DNA of 64,000 nucleotides from Candidatus Anaerobutyricum avicola (GTDB lineage Bacteria; Bacillota; Clostridia; Lachnospirales; Lachnospiraceae): NCBI GenBank assembly GCA_019113845.1, contig DXGQ01000041.1, positions 1 to 64,000 of the forward strand, read 5' to 3'. Shown piece by piece: positions 23,799 to 35,127 of this stretch (position 1 is its first letter; each line of letters starts with the position of its first letter). The notes under the pieces were generated by a model. It saw only the letters and a program-made list of their open reading frames with translations, ran no database searches and was not told where the DNA came from. The position numbers and the translations under genes were made by a program.

Positions 23799-25315
23799 AG
23801 ATTGTGGGTGCAATCAGTGCGACAGATATTATATCCATTATCCGCAGTGAGATAGAGAATTATGACTGGGACATGGAAAGCCGGGAGACCGGAAAGGTCA
23901 TCTGGGTGGGAGACGGCATTGCCACGATTTACGGCATTGACCACGCCATGTACGGTGAGATCATCGTCTTTGAGAACGGAGTAAAAGGAATGGTACAGGA
24001 TATCCGGGAAAATGAGATCGGATGTATCCTGTTTGGTAAAGATACCGGGATCAAAGAGGGAACAAAAGTAACAAGAACAAAGAAGAGAGCCGGCATTCCG
24101 GTGGGCGACGGTTTTATCGGAAGAGTCATCAACGCCCTCGGCGAACCGATTGACGGAAAAGGTGAGATCAAAGAAGAAGGATACCGTCCGGTAGAAGAAG
24201 ACGCGCCGGGCATCATCGACAGACAGCCGGTCGATACGCCGATGGAGACCGGTATTCTGGCTATTGACTCCATGTTCCCGATCGGACGGGGACAGAGAGA
24301 GCTGATCATCGGTGACCGGCAGACCGGAAAGACATCCATCGCCACAGATACCATCTTAAATCAGAAAGGAAAGGATGTTATCTGTATCTACGTTGCGATC
24401 GGGCAGAAGGCGTCCAGCGTGGCAAAACTTGTCTCCATGCTGGAAAAACACGGCGCCATGGATTACACGATCGTGCTCAACTCCACGGCCAGCGACCCGG
24501 CATCTTTGCAGTATATCGCTCCGTATGCCGGCACGGCTCTGGGCGAGTACTTTATGCACAAAGGAAAAGATGTCCTGATCGTATATGACGATCTGTCCAA
24601 GCATGCGGTGGCATACCGTGCCATCTCCCTGCTTCTGGAGCGTTCCCCGGGCCGTGAGGCGTATCCGGGTGACGTCTTCTACCTGCACTCCAGACTGCTG
24701 GAGCGTTCCAGCCATCTGAGTGATGAGCTGGGCGGAGGTTCCATCACTGCGCTGCCGATCATCGAGACGCAGGCCGGTGATGTATCCGCGTATATTCCGA
24801 CAAACGTCATTTCCATCACAGACGGACAGATTTTCCTGGAGAGCAACCTCTTTAACGCAGGTATGCGTCCGGCGGTCAATGTCGGACTGTCCGTATCCCG
24901 TGTGGGCGGCGCAGCGCAGACAAAGGCCATGAAAAAGGCGTCCGGAAGTATCCGTATCGATCTGGCACAGTACAGGGAGATGGAAGTATTTACGCAGTTT
25001 GCTTCGGATCTTGATGAGGCGACCAAAGCGCAGCTGAAACACGGAAGTGTTCTCATGGAGCTGTTAAAGCAGCCGCTTGGCTCTCCGCTGTCTCTGTGGG
25101 AGCAGGTAGTGACACTCTGTTTTGCCAACGACGGCGTATTCGACAAGGTAGAGACAAAGAAGGTCAAAGAATACCAGAGAGAGATCCTCGATTATATGAG
25201 CGTGCATTATAAAGAGCTCTGCGACACCATCGAAAGAGAAAAGGCGCTGACAGAAGAAGTGCAGAGCGGACTGAAAGAAGCGGAAGCGCAGTTTCAGACC
25301 ACGCAGACAGAATAA
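23795..25315 (+). CDS. atpA: ATP synthase subunit alpha
   Basis: This F1 subunit carries the non-catalytic nucleotide sites. It has the P-loop GDRQTGKTS, the family stretch [33 protein letters not shown] and a length of 506 residues. It begins at a GTG overlapping the atpH stop (GTGA); a second GTG at 23804 is possible. Confidence 0.96.
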   Translation: MKIVGAISATDIISIIRSEIENYDWDMESRETGKVIWVGDGIATIYGIDHAMYGEIIVFENGVKGMVQDIRENEIGCILFGKDTGIKEGTKVTRTKKRAGIPVGDGFIGRVINALGEPIDGKGEIKEEGYRPVEEDAPGIIDRQPVDTPMETGILAIDSMFPIGRGQRELIIGDRQTGKTSIATDTILNQKGKDVICIYVAIGQKASSVAKLVSMLEKHGAMDYTIVLNSTASDPASLQYIAPYAGTALGEYFMHKGKDVLIVYDDLSKHAVAYRAISLLLERSPGREAYPGDVFYLHSRLLERSSHLSDELGGGSITALPIIETQAGDVSAYIPTNVISITDGQIFLESNLFNAGMRPAVNVGLSVSRVGGAAQTKAMKKASGSIRIDLAQYREMEVFTQFASDLDEATKAQLKHGSVLMELLKQPLGSPLSLWEQVVTLCFANDGVFDKVETKKVKEYQREILDYMSVHYKELCDTIEREKALTEEVQSGLKEAEAQFQTTQTE

Positions 25316-25337
25316 TGAGAGATAAGCGGGTGTTTGT

Positions 25338-27658
<2,321 letters not shown>

Positions 27659-27676
27659 AGTCCGGGAGGTGTTCGG

Positions 27677-28093
27677 ATGGCAAATTCATTTTATCTGCAG
27701 ATCCTGTCGGTGAATCGTCAGTTTTTCTCCGGCCGCTGTGAGGCCCTGATTTTTCAGGAAGAGGACGGTGAGCGGGAGATTCAGGCTTATCACGAGAACA
27801 TGATCATCGCTGTGCATGAGGGTGAGATCCGTTTTCGCCCGGAAGGCAGTGAAGAATGGCTGTACGGCGTTGTCGGCGTCGGCTTTGTCCAGATTGCCAA
27901 CAACAGAGTGACGCTTCTGGTGGAGACCGCGGAGAATCCGGACGAGATTGATATCCGCCGGGCGGAGGAGGCAAAGGAACGTGCCCTGGAACAGCTTCGT
28001 CAAAAACAGAGCATTCAGGAGTACTACCGGAGCAGCGCTTCCCTTTCCCGTGCCATGTCCAGACTGAAGGTGGCCAAACGGTTCCGTCACTAA
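27677..28093 (+). CDS. atpC: ATP synthase subunit epsilon
   Basis: The 138-residue shaft-and-brake subunit has the beta-sandwich N-terminus (residues about 1-85) and a C-terminal helix pair (RRAEEAKERALEQL). It is last in the operon; two hairpins follow. Confidence 0.93.
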   Translation: MANSFYLQILSVNRQFFSGRCEALIFQEEDGEREIQAYHENMIIAVHEGEIRFRPEGSEEWLYGVVGVGFVQIANNRVTLLVETAENPDEIDIRRAEEAKERALEQLRQKQSIQEYYRSSASLSRAMSRLKVAKRFRH

Positions 28094-28221
28094 GTGCGGA
28101 CCTGTTGATGTTCGGCGCGTCGTCCCCTCTGTTTGCGGTATGGGGATCAGGTGTGAGGTCTGCTGTCACCGTTACAGGAGATACAAAAGAGAGAAGAAAG
28201 AAAATAGAAAAATACAGATTC

Positions 28222-28247
28222 CCGGCGCAGTTTGTGCACTGCGCCGG
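28222..28247. repeat. Perfect hairpin CCGGCGCAGT after atpC
   Basis: A 10-bp perfect stem with a 6-base loop but no T-run stands ahead of the terminator; it may protect the 3' end of the atp mRNA. Confidence 0.7.
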
Positions 28248-28257
28248 GGTGTAAACG

Positions 28258-28286
28258 AGAGAGCATTTGTGTGCTCTCTTTTTTTG
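28258..28286 (+). terminator. Terminator of the atp operon
   Basis: An 8-bp stem (AGAGAGCA/TGCTCTCT) is followed by eight T. Confidence 0.88.
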
Positions 28287-28401
28287 TTGTACAGGAAATT
28301 GTGTTCCTGTGCAATAAAAACGCTCCGAGAGGATCGCACTGCGTCGAGAATCCGTTCCCCGTGAGAAAATAGAGGTGCTTTGTGTAAAGAAAAACAATTA
28401 T

Positions 28402-28524
28402 TTTTACATTTGATAAAATAAATAAATAAAAATTCAATTAAAATACAAATGTAAAATAATCACTGAAAAAATGATAAAATAATCAACTTTTTTTATTGAC
28501 AATGACAGTGGACTGCCGTATAAT
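28402..28524 (+). promoter_or_regulatory. Promoter and operator candidates of the SorC operon
   Basis: TTGACA (28496-28501) and TATAAT (28519-28524) are 17 bases apart. Upstream lie an 11-bp inverted repeat (TTTTACATTTG at 28402, CAAATGTAAAA at 28446) and two direct copies of TGATAAAATAA (28411 and 28472). They are candidates for binding by the tetrameric SorC regulator. Confidence 0.7.
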
Positions 28525-28546
28525 CAGAAGAAAGGAGGGGGAAGGG

Positions 28547-29512
28547 ATGAAAAAGGTTGTGGACGATGTCCGGCTGATGACCAAAGTATGTGATCTGTAT
28601 TATAATCAGAATGTCAGTCAGCAGCAGATCGCCTCCATGCTGAGCCTCTCGAGGCCGACGGTTTCCCGTCTTCTTTCTTCGGCCAGAGAGCGGGGGATCG
28701 TGCAGATTTCTGTCTCTAATCTGGATTTGATCCGGTACTGGGAGATGGAGCGGAAGCTGGAAGAGATGTATGGCCTGAAAGAGGTCCTCATCGTGGATTC
28801 GGTGGAGGATGCGGACGAGCAGAAGAAGCTGATCGGCAGAGCTGCCGGACAGTATGTGGAGAACACGATCCGGGACGGGGATGTGGTGGGTCTGTCCATG
28901 GGTTCCACTCTGTATCAGGTGGTCGCGCACATCATGCATCCCGCGGCGGACCATGTCACATTTGTTCCTCTGATCGGAGGGATGGGGCAGCTTCGGATGG
29001 ATCTTCATGCGAATTATCTGGCAGAGACGCTAGCGTACATTTATGACGGACGATTCGTGCCGCTGCATGCGCCGGCGCGTGTGTCCGGGACGAAGATCCG
29101 GGAGCAGTTCATGAAGGAAGAGAGCCTGGCGGAAGCATTTCGCTGCGCGAAGCATCTGAATATGGCTCTGGTTGGTATCGGAGATCCCTATGATATCCAT
29201 TCGTCTATTATGGCTACCGGCTATTTTAAGGAGAATGAGAAAGAGTCTCTGCGGGCGAGGAACGCAGTGGGGGATATCTGCATGCAGTTTTATAATATAG
29301 AAGGAGATACTGCTCCGTTTCAGAAAGATAATAATGTTATCGGTATTGACATACACCGGCTGCGGGATGTTCCGTATTCCGTCGGCATTGCGGGAGGGAT
29401 GGATAAGCTTGCTGCGATACAGGGTGCTGTCAGGGGACGATACATTAACATATTGATTACAGACATCCGGTGTGCCAGAGCGCTGGCTGCCGGGGATGCC
29501 TGCCAGGATTAA
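28547..29512 (+). CDS. SorC/DeoR-type sugar-binding transcription regulator
   Basis: This 321-residue regulator has an N-terminal helix-turn-helix (about 12-45, NVSQQQIASMLSLSRPTVSRLLSSARERG) and a C-terminal sugar-phosphate binding domain (GLSMGSTLYQVV, FVPLIGGMG, GIAGGMDKLAAIQGAVRGRYINILITD). The ATG at 28547 follows AGGAGG; the upstream extension overlaps the -10 region. It is the first gene of the carbohydrate operon, 15 bases ahead of the dehydrogenase, so it is probably both regulator and self-regulator, responding to a phosphorylated intermediate of the pathway. Confidence 0.92.
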   Translation: MKKVVDDVRLMTKVCDLYYNQNVSQQQIASMLSLSRPTVSRLLSSARERGIVQISVSNLDLIRYWEMERKLEEMYGLKEVLIVDSVEDADEQKKLIGRAAGQYVENTIRDGDVVGLSMGSTLYQVVAHIMHPAADHVTFVPLIGGMGQLRMDLHANYLAETLAYIYDGRFVPLHAPARVSGTKIREQFMKEESLAEAFRCAKHLNMALVGIGDPYDIHSSIMATGYFKENEKESLRARNAVGDICMQFYNIEGDTAPFQKDNNVIGIDIHRLRDVPYSVGIAGGMDKLAAIQGAVRGRYINILITDIRCARALAAGDACQD

Positions 29513-29527
29513 AGGAGGTATATAACC

Positions 29528-30706
29528 ATGAATGAGATTCTTAACATGAACATTAACGAGATGCCGCAGACAGAGTTTGACTGTTCCTGCGGACGCCATC
29601 ACAATTTCAGCGTCCACGCCATGGAGATCCGCAAGGGCGCCATTGAAGAGCTGCCGAAGATGGCCGCTCCGTTTAAAGATGGAAAGGTTCTGGTAGTTTT
29701 TGATAACCATACTTACAAAGTAGCGGGAAAGAAAGCGGTAGAGTTGCTGAAGGCAGACGGTTTTAATGTAAAAGAGCTTCTCTTTGATACCGGTGATGAT
29801 ATTCTGATCCCGGATGAGAAGACGCTGGGAAGAATCCTCCAGGAGCAGGATCTTGACACAAAGCTGATGGTCGCTGTCGGTTCCGGTGTTATCAATGACT
29901 CTGTGAAGTTTGTCACCTCCCGTACCGGACTTCCATACATCATTGTAGCTACAGCGCCGTCCATGGACGGTTATGTGGCAGATGGCGCTCCGATCATCTC
30001 CCACGGATACAAGTATTCCCCACAGGCACATCTGACCTACGGACTGATCGGTGATACCGATATTCTCCAGACTGCGCCGCAGGATCTGATCCAGGCAGGT
30101 TATGGTGATGTGATCGGCAAGATCACTGCCATCGCTGACTGGGATCTGGCAGTGAAGGCAAACGGCGATTACCGCTGTGATACCTGCGTGACTCTTGTAA
30201 AGCGCGCGCTGGACAAATGTTTTGACAAGGCGGAAGGTCTGAAGACGAGAGACGCGGAGTCCCTGGGCGCTCTTCTGGAAGCGCTGACACTGACCGGCGT
30301 CGCCATGGCCCTTGTAAACATTTCCCGCCCGGCATCCGGAGCAGAGCATATGTTGTCCCATTTCTGGGAGATGGATTACATTGCCCGTGGTTTGAATCCG
30401 AACCATCACGGTATCCAGGTTGGCGTGGCAACTCCGGTCATCGCCCGTTTCTTTGAAGAGCTGGAGGATATCCTTCCGGAAGGGACAAAAGAGCTCTGTC
30501 CGTCCGCAGATGAGATCAAAGCACTGCTGGAGAAAGGTGGCGCTCCGACCAGCCCGAAGGAGATCGGTATCGACAGAGAACTGTTCCGTCAGAGCCTGTT
30601 AAAAGGTTATACCGTTCGTCCGAGATACTCCGTTATGCAGTTTGCCAAAGACAACGGCCGTCTGGAAGAGATCGCGGAGAAGATCACAAAAGAGATTTAC
30701 GGATAA
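29528..30706 (+). CDS. sn-Glycerol-1-phosphate dehydrogenase family protein (AraM/EgsA-like)
   Basis: Enzymes of this iron/zinc alcohol-dehydrogenase subfamily reduce dihydroxyacetone phosphate to sn-glycerol-1-phosphate with NAD(P)H. The protein has 392 residues, the dinucleotide-binding GSGVINDSVKF motif, the family signature ATAPSMDGYVADGAPI, and candidate metal ligands Asp in YGDVIGK and His in SGAEHMLSHF and NHHGIQVG. AGGAGG precedes the ATG. In B. subtilis the homologue AraM is encoded beside the phosphatase AraL, and here too a HAD phosphatase follows after 12 bases. The substrate in this operon is not certain. Confidence 0.85.
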   Translation: MNEILNMNINEMPQTEFDCSCGRHHNFSVHAMEIRKGAIEELPKMAAPFKDGKVLVVFDNHTYKVAGKKAVELLKADGFNVKELLFDTGDDILIPDEKTLGRILQEQDLDTKLMVAVGSGVINDSVKFVTSRTGLPYIIVATAPSMDGYVADGAPIISHGYKYSPQAHLTYGLIGDTDILQTAPQDLIQAGYGDVIGKITAIADWDLAVKANGDYRCDTCVTLVKRALDKCFDKAEGLKTRDAESLGALLEALTLTGVAMALVNISRPASGAEHMLSHFWEMDYIARGLNPNHHGIQVGVATPVIARFFEELEDILPEGTKELCPSADEIKALLEKGGAPTSPKEIGIDRELFRQSLLKGYTVRPRYSVMQFAKDNGRLEEIAEKITKEIYG

Positions 30707-30718
30707 GAGGTACATATT

Positions 30719-31513
30719 ATGATGAAAAAAGAAGAAGCGCTCAATGGTGTGAAGTTATTTGTTCTCGACATGGACGGTACTGTATATCTGGGCGACCAGC
30801 TCATCGACGGCGCGCTGGATTTTATCCACGATGTGGAACAGTCTGCGGACAGAGATTTCATCTTTTTCACGAACAACGCTTCCCGGGTACCGTCTGTGTA
30901 TGTGGAGAAGCTTCATAAACTGGGACTGGATGTGGACGAGAGCAAGGTAGTGACTGCCGGCGATGTCTGCGCGGAGTTTCTGAAAGTGAACTATCCGGGA
31001 GCCAGAGTGTACTTAAACGGCACGCCGGTTCTCGAGGAGAACTGGAAGGCGAAGGGGATCCACCTTGTGAAAGAAGATCCGGATGTGGCTGTGCAGAGTT
31101 TTGATACGACTCTCACTTATGAGAAGCTGGACCGCATCTGTCATTACGTGCGAAACGGAGTACCGTTTATCGCCACACACATGGATACCAATTGTCCGAC
31201 CGAGTACGGATTTATGCCGGACTGCGGCGCCATGTGCAGTCTGATCACAGATTCCACCGGAGTGAAGCCTCGTTTCCTCGGCAAGCCGTGGAAGGAGACG
31301 GTGGACATGGTGGCGGAGATCACCGGTTACAAGGCAGAGGAGATGGCCTTCGTGGGCGACCGTCTCTATACGGATGTGGCGACCGGCGTCAATAACGGGG
31401 CGAAGGGATTTCTGGTACTCACCGGTGAGGCGGACATGCAGACGGTGGCAGAATCCGACGTGGAACCGACCTGCATTTACGATTCGCTGAAAGAAATGCG
31501 CAAATATCTATAA
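30719..31513 (+). CDS. HAD-IIA sugar phosphatase (NagD/AraL-like)
   Basis: The cytoplasmic hydrolase has 264 residues with the HAD motifs: the nucleophile in VLDMDGTVYLG, the second motif FFTNNAS, and GDRLYTDVATG for metal. The cap is of the NagD/AraL type (C2). It probably dephosphorylates a product or a toxic side product of the dehydrogenase/kinase route. It is followed by a 98-base gap with a possible internal promoter or leader. Confidence 0.88.
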   Translation: MMKKEEALNGVKLFVLDMDGTVYLGDQLIDGALDFIHDVEQSADRDFIFFTNNASRVPSVYVEKLHKLGLDVDESKVVTAGDVCAEFLKVNYPGARVYLNGTPVLEENWKAKGIHLVKEDPDVAVQSFDTTLTYEKLDRICHYVRNGVPFIATHMDTNCPTEYGFMPDCGAMCSLITDSTGVKPRFLGKPWKETVDMVAEITGYKAEEMAFVGDRLYTDVATGVNNGAKGFLVLTGEADMQTVAESDVEPTCIYDSLKEMRKYL

Positions 31514-31611
31514 TTATTGTACAAAATCACCAAAGGTTGTGGTATACTTATAAGTATCTGAGGCTTTGGAGATTTTCCGGGGCTTACCCCTCATAGAAAG
31601 GAGATAAAAAC

Positions 31612-32052
31612 ATGAAGATTGTATTTGGATGTGACCCGAACGCGGAAGAATTTAAGCAGCAGTTGATGGAGTATGTAAAAGGACTCGGACACGAAGTGAC
31701 AGATTTTGGAAGCGATGATCCGATCTACGCGAACGTTGCGATCAAATGTGCAAAGGCAGTCGCTGCAAAAGAATATGACAGAGGAATCGTTGTGTGCGGA
31801 ACCGGTATCGGCGTTTCCATCGCAGCCAACAAGGTAAAAGGCGCGTATGCCGCTTGCATCCATGATGTATATCAGGCACAGAGAGCGGAGCTTTCCAACC
31901 ATGCCAATATCATCACCATGGGTTCTCAGGTGATCGGCATCGAGCTGGCAAAATGTCTCGTAAAAGAGTATCTTTCCTGCACTTATGATCCGAACTGCAG
32001 ATCCAAAGACAAGGTACAGAGAATTATTGATTTTGAGAGCGAAGAGCAGTAA
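31612..32052 (+). CDS. RpiB/LacAB-family sugar-phosphate isomerase
   Basis: The 146-residue protein has the RpiB active-site cysteine in VVCGTGIGVSIAANK and the base region HDVYQAQRAELSNHANI. The usual N-terminal GSDHAG is GCDPNA here, so the sugar specificity probably differs from ribose-5-phosphate; erythrose- or tetrulose-phosphate isomerases of polyol pathways belong to the same family. AAAGGAG precedes the ATG. Confidence 0.85.
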   Translation: MKIVFGCDPNAEEFKQQLMEYVKGLGHEVTDFGSDDPIYANVAIKCAKAVAAKEYDRGIVVCGTGIGVSIAANKVKGAYAACIHDVYQAQRAELSNHANIITMGSQVIGIELAKCLVKEYLSCTYDPNCRSKDKVQRIIDFESEEQ

Positions 32053-32167
32053 AAGAGAATAACCTTTATTGAGAAAAGAAAATGATTTCCGTTTCCGTTG
32101 GATTTTTGGCTTTTCTGACGGAAGCGAAAATAAATAAAAGAATTATAACGGAGAAGGGAGTCTAATT

Positions 32168-33718
32168 ATGGCAGAATATTTAATGGGTATTGACGCAGGT
32201 ACGGGTAGTGTGCGTGTTGCGCTCTATGATTTCCGGGGACAGAACCGTGCTTATCATATCGAAGAGTACGCGACCACCTATCCGAAGAACGGATGGGCAG
32301 AGCAGGATGACAAGGGCTGGTGGGCAGCGCTCACCAAAGCGATCCCGGAATGTATCAAGAAGGCAGGTATCGGGCCGGACAACATCGCTGCGATCACCTG
32401 TGACGCGACGACCAATACCCTCGTTTACCTCGGCGAAGATGATGAGTCCGTTCGTCCGCCTATCCTCTGGATGGACGTTCGTGCAACAGAAGAGGCGTCT
32501 TTCATCGATGAGATCCGTGACGATTATGAGGCGACCAGATTCTACAAACCGAGCTTCCGTGCCGACACCATGGTACCGAAGTGTATGTGGGTGAAGAAAC
32601 ATGAGCCGGAGAACTGGGCAAAGACCAAGACCATCATGGAGTTTGAGGACTGGTTAAACTGGAAACTGACCGGAAAGAAGAGCGTTTGTATGTCCATCGC
32701 CGCATTCCGCTGGAATTACGATGACAAGAATGGCGGATATCCGGTAGACTTCTACAATGCGGTAGGTCTTGACGATGTCATTGATAAGTTCCCGAAAGAT
32801 ATGTACAGAGTCGGCGAAGTCATCGGAAATGTCAGCCGCGAGGCAGCGCAGATCTTCGGACTGAGCACGAAGACGGTCGTTGTGGAAGGTACTGCGGATT
32901 GTAACGCATGTATGTTCGGCGTTGGCGGCGTTCGTCCAAACGGTATGACGCTGATCGGAGGAACTTCCACCTGTCTTCTTGGCCTTTCCGAACAGGATTT
33001 CCATGTAAACGGTGTAAACGGAACCTATCCGAACTGTATGTACGAGGGAACCAGCCTTCTGGAAGGCGGACAGACCGCAGCCGGTTCCATCCTTACCTGG
33101 TTCAGAAATAACCTTCTTCCTGGTACCTGGGCACAGGAAGCCATGAATAAGGATATGAATATCTACGATTACATCACAGAGAAGGCAAAAACCGTGCCGA
33201 TTGGCTGTGACGGACTTGTCATGATGGATTACTTCCAGGGCAACCGTGCGCCGTACTCCGATTCCAAAGCCCGTGGTATGTTCTGGGGTCTTTCCATCGG
33301 TACAACTACCGCACATCTGGCAAGAGCCATCTACGAAGGCGTTGCTTACGGCGCAAATCACTGTATCGTCAGCATGAAGGAAGCCGGCTATGACGTAAAA
33401 GAGATTTATGCCTGCGGTGGTCTGGCACTGTCTGATTTTTGGATGCAGATGCATGCGGACATCATCGGTGTTCCAATGTATACGACCGTAGAGAACCAGA
33501 GCGCAGGTTGTCTGGGTGACTGTATCATCGCAGCGACCGGTATCGGCGTTTACTCGAGTTTCGCAGATGCAGCGGACAGCATGGTCCGTGTGGACAAAGA
33601 GTACATCCCGAATATGGAAGCGCACAAAGAATATCAGTTCTACATGGAGCGCTACATGGAGACATGGCCGCAGATGCGCGAGATCGTACATAAGACTGTA
33701 AACCATAATAATAAATAA
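32168..33718 (+). CDS. FGGY-family carbohydrate kinase
   Basis: The 516-residue ATP-dependent kinase has the N-terminal GIDAGTGSVRVALYD phosphate loop, the substrate-side WMDVRA motif, and the C-terminal ATP-side ACGGLALSDFWMQMHAD. The sequence suits a pentulose or polyol kinase (ribulokinase, erythritol kinase group); I cannot tell which. Its strong ribosome site and codon bias suggest high expression. It is the last gene before a terminator. Confidence 0.88.
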   Translation: MAEYLMGIDAGTGSVRVALYDFRGQNRAYHIEEYATTYPKNGWAEQDDKGWWAALTKAIPECIKKAGIGPDNIAAITCDATTNTLVYLGEDDESVRPPILWMDVRATEEASFIDEIRDDYEATRFYKPSFRADTMVPKCMWVKKHEPENWAKTKTIMEFEDWLNWKLTGKKSVCMSIAAFRWNYDDKNGGYPVDFYNAVGLDDVIDKFPKDMYRVGEVIGNVSREAAQIFGLSTKTVVVEGTADCNACMFGVGGVRPNGMTLIGGTSTCLLGLSEQDFHVNGVNGTYPNCMYEGTSLLEGGQTAAGSILTWFRNNLLPGTWAQEAMNKDMNIYDYITEKAKTVPIGCDGLVMMDYFQGNRAPYSDSKARGMFWGLSIGTTTAHLARAIYEGVAYGANHCIVSMKEAGYDVKEIYACGGLALSDFWMQMHADIIGVPMYTTVENQSAGCLGDCIIAATGIGVYSSFADAADSMVRVDKEYIPNMEAHKEYQFYMERYMETWPQMREIVHKTVNHNNK

Positions 33719-33771
33719 TTGTTGCCCTATGCCGTCCGGCGTCAGCCGGTGACATGGCGGTAAAATAAGGG

Positions 33772-33816
33772 AAGGCTGTCACATAAAGTGTATTTTATGG
33801 GGCAGCCTTTTCCTTT
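33772..33816 (+). terminator. Terminator of the SorC operon
   Basis: AAGGCTGTCACATAAA pairs with TTTATGGGGCAGCCTT and is followed by a T-rich run. Confidence 0.85.
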
Positions 33817-33905
33817 TGAAATGATTTTTCCATAAAAAACAGATGCGCCTATATAAAATAGAAGAAATTTTTTCTCTCACAATCCATTTTATAAAAAGCA
33901 AAAAA

Positions 33906-33920
33906 TGTAGAAAAATTACA
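33906..33920. promoter_or_regulatory. Candidate RpiR operator at its own gene
   Basis: TGTAGAAAAATTACA lies 24 bases before the ATG of the RpiR-type gene and resembles the perfect palindrome TGTAGAATTTCTACA at 34929-34943, upstream of the phosphonate transporter. Confidence 0.5.
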
Positions 33921-33943
33921 AGAAAACAGGCAGGAGGACAGAC

Positions 33944-34813
33944 ATGAACGCAGAACTGGAATTTATGATCAGGGAGAATTATTCTTCTCTTCGCAAATCG
34001 GAAAAGAAAGCGGCGGACTTTTTGCTGCAGTATGAGGGGGAAGGACGGGAGCTGACGCTGGATCAGTTTGCCATTGGCGCCGGCGTCAGCCAGCCGACAG
34101 TGCTGCGGTTCATACGGGCGCTCGGCTATCAGGGATTTAAAGACTTTCGGTACGAACTGGTAAAAGAGGAAGACGAAAAGGAGAGCGGATACTTCCTCTA
34201 TGGGTCATCCATTTCCAGAGAAGACACCATCGCGGAGCTGCCGGCCAAACTGATCGGGACGGCCATCGGGCAGTTGAAGGACGCGCTGAAAAGTATCTCT
34301 GCCGCCCAGCTGGAAAAAGCGGTGCGGGCGATCACCGGCGCAAGGAAAATCGCCGTGTTTTACGTGGAAAATTCCGCCTGTACTGCCAGCGATCTGGTGA
34401 CAAAGCTCATGTATCTCGGCATTGACTGCTGTTCATACCCTGACGTTTATTTGCAGACAGTGAGCGCGGGTAATCTGACGGAAGAAGATCTGGCCATCGG
34501 TATCTCCTATTCCGGCTGTTCCGTCAGCACGGTGGACGCCATGCGGATGGCGAAAAAGGCGGGCGCCAAAACGATGGTCATCACCAATTTTGAAAACACT
34601 TTGCTGGAGAAATATGCGGATATTGTTCTGATCACAAGCGGACAGCAATTCATTTACGGGGACGCTATTTATTCGAGAGTGTCGCAGCTTGCGGTGGTCG
34701 ATATGATCTACACCGGTATCCTCCTGAGCGACTATGAGAAATATACGGCCATTCTGGACCGGAGCAGCAAGGCGATCCAGAAGCAGGCCTATGAGACGCC
34801 GCCGGAAAAATAA
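33944..34813 (+). CDS. RpiR-family regulator, probably of the phosphonate locus
   Basis: The 289-residue protein has an N-terminal helix-turn-helix (about 15-75, LTLDQFAIGAGVSQPTVLRFIRALGYQGFKDFR) and a C-terminal SIS domain (AVFYVENSACTASDLVTKLMYLG; GISYSGCSVSTVDAMRMAKKAGAKTMVIT) that binds phosphorylated small molecules. It lies 314 bases ahead of the 2-aminoethylphosphonate genes. The shared TGTAGAA-type sites suggest that it controls both itself and that locus. Confidence 0.88.
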   Translation: MNAELEFMIRENYSSLRKSEKKAADFLLQYEGEGRELTLDQFAIGAGVSQPTVLRFIRALGYQGFKDFRYELVKEEDEKESGYFLYGSSISREDTIAELPAKLIGTAIGQLKDALKSISAAQLEKAVRAITGARKIAVFYVENSACTASDLVTKLMYLGIDCCSYPDVYLQTVSAGNLTEEDLAIGISYSGCSVSTVDAMRMAKKAGAKTMVITNFENTLLEKYADIVLITSGQQFIYGDAIYSRVSQLAVVDMIYTGILLSDYEKYTAILDRSSKAIQKQAYETPPEK

Positions 34814-35127
34814 AAGGCGAATGCTGCGGACAGCAAAATTTTACAGAGATTTTGTTGCATAAAGCCTTTCCCGGAGCTGTACGATATCGCATTTTGTATA
34901 AAAACAAGTATATATTTTTCGAGAATTATGTAGAATTTCTACAATTTTTTTACATTTAATTTACAAAACTTTCTCCGAAACATGATAGAAAGGCATTTTA
35001 TTCCTGTGTTATCATGCGGTTGTTTCACAAAGCGGACACGGCTGTCAGACGAGACGAAGGTGGACTCTGACAATCAGCCATAAAAGCTGTGCCGGAACGT
35101 TGGTTTGGTTTAAAAAAGGAGAAAGTT
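34814..35127. other. Gene-free control region before the phosphonate transporter
   Basis: The AT-rich first half contains a perfect palindrome (34929-34943) and promoter-like T/A runs; the rest is a leader with no clear structure. Confidence 0.5.
34929..34943. promoter_or_regulatory. Perfect palindrome TGTAGAATTTCTACA, candidate RpiR operator
   Basis: It is a 7-bp inverted repeat around one base, in the region where the phosphonate operon promoter should lie. Confidence 0.55.

Larger units (their letters stand above)
28094..28546. other. Gene-free stretch between atpC and the SorC regulator
   Basis: It holds two hairpins that end the atp operon (28222-28286) and then an AT-rich control region with inverted and direct repeats and the promoter of the sorC-type gene (28402-28524). 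Confidence 0.75.

Noticed and set aside
24356-25042. 228-codon open frame antisense to atpA
   Set aside because: The ATP synthase alpha reading frame is certain; the antisense frame has no ribosome site or similarity.
29030-30409. 459-codon open frame on the minus strand
   Set aside because: It is antisense to the SorC regulator and the dehydrogenase, both clearly real; its length follows from the codon bias of those genes.
32654-33706. 350-codon open frame on the minus strand
   Set aside because: It is wholly antisense to the FGGY kinase and has a Cys/His/Arg-rich composition expected of a shadow frame.
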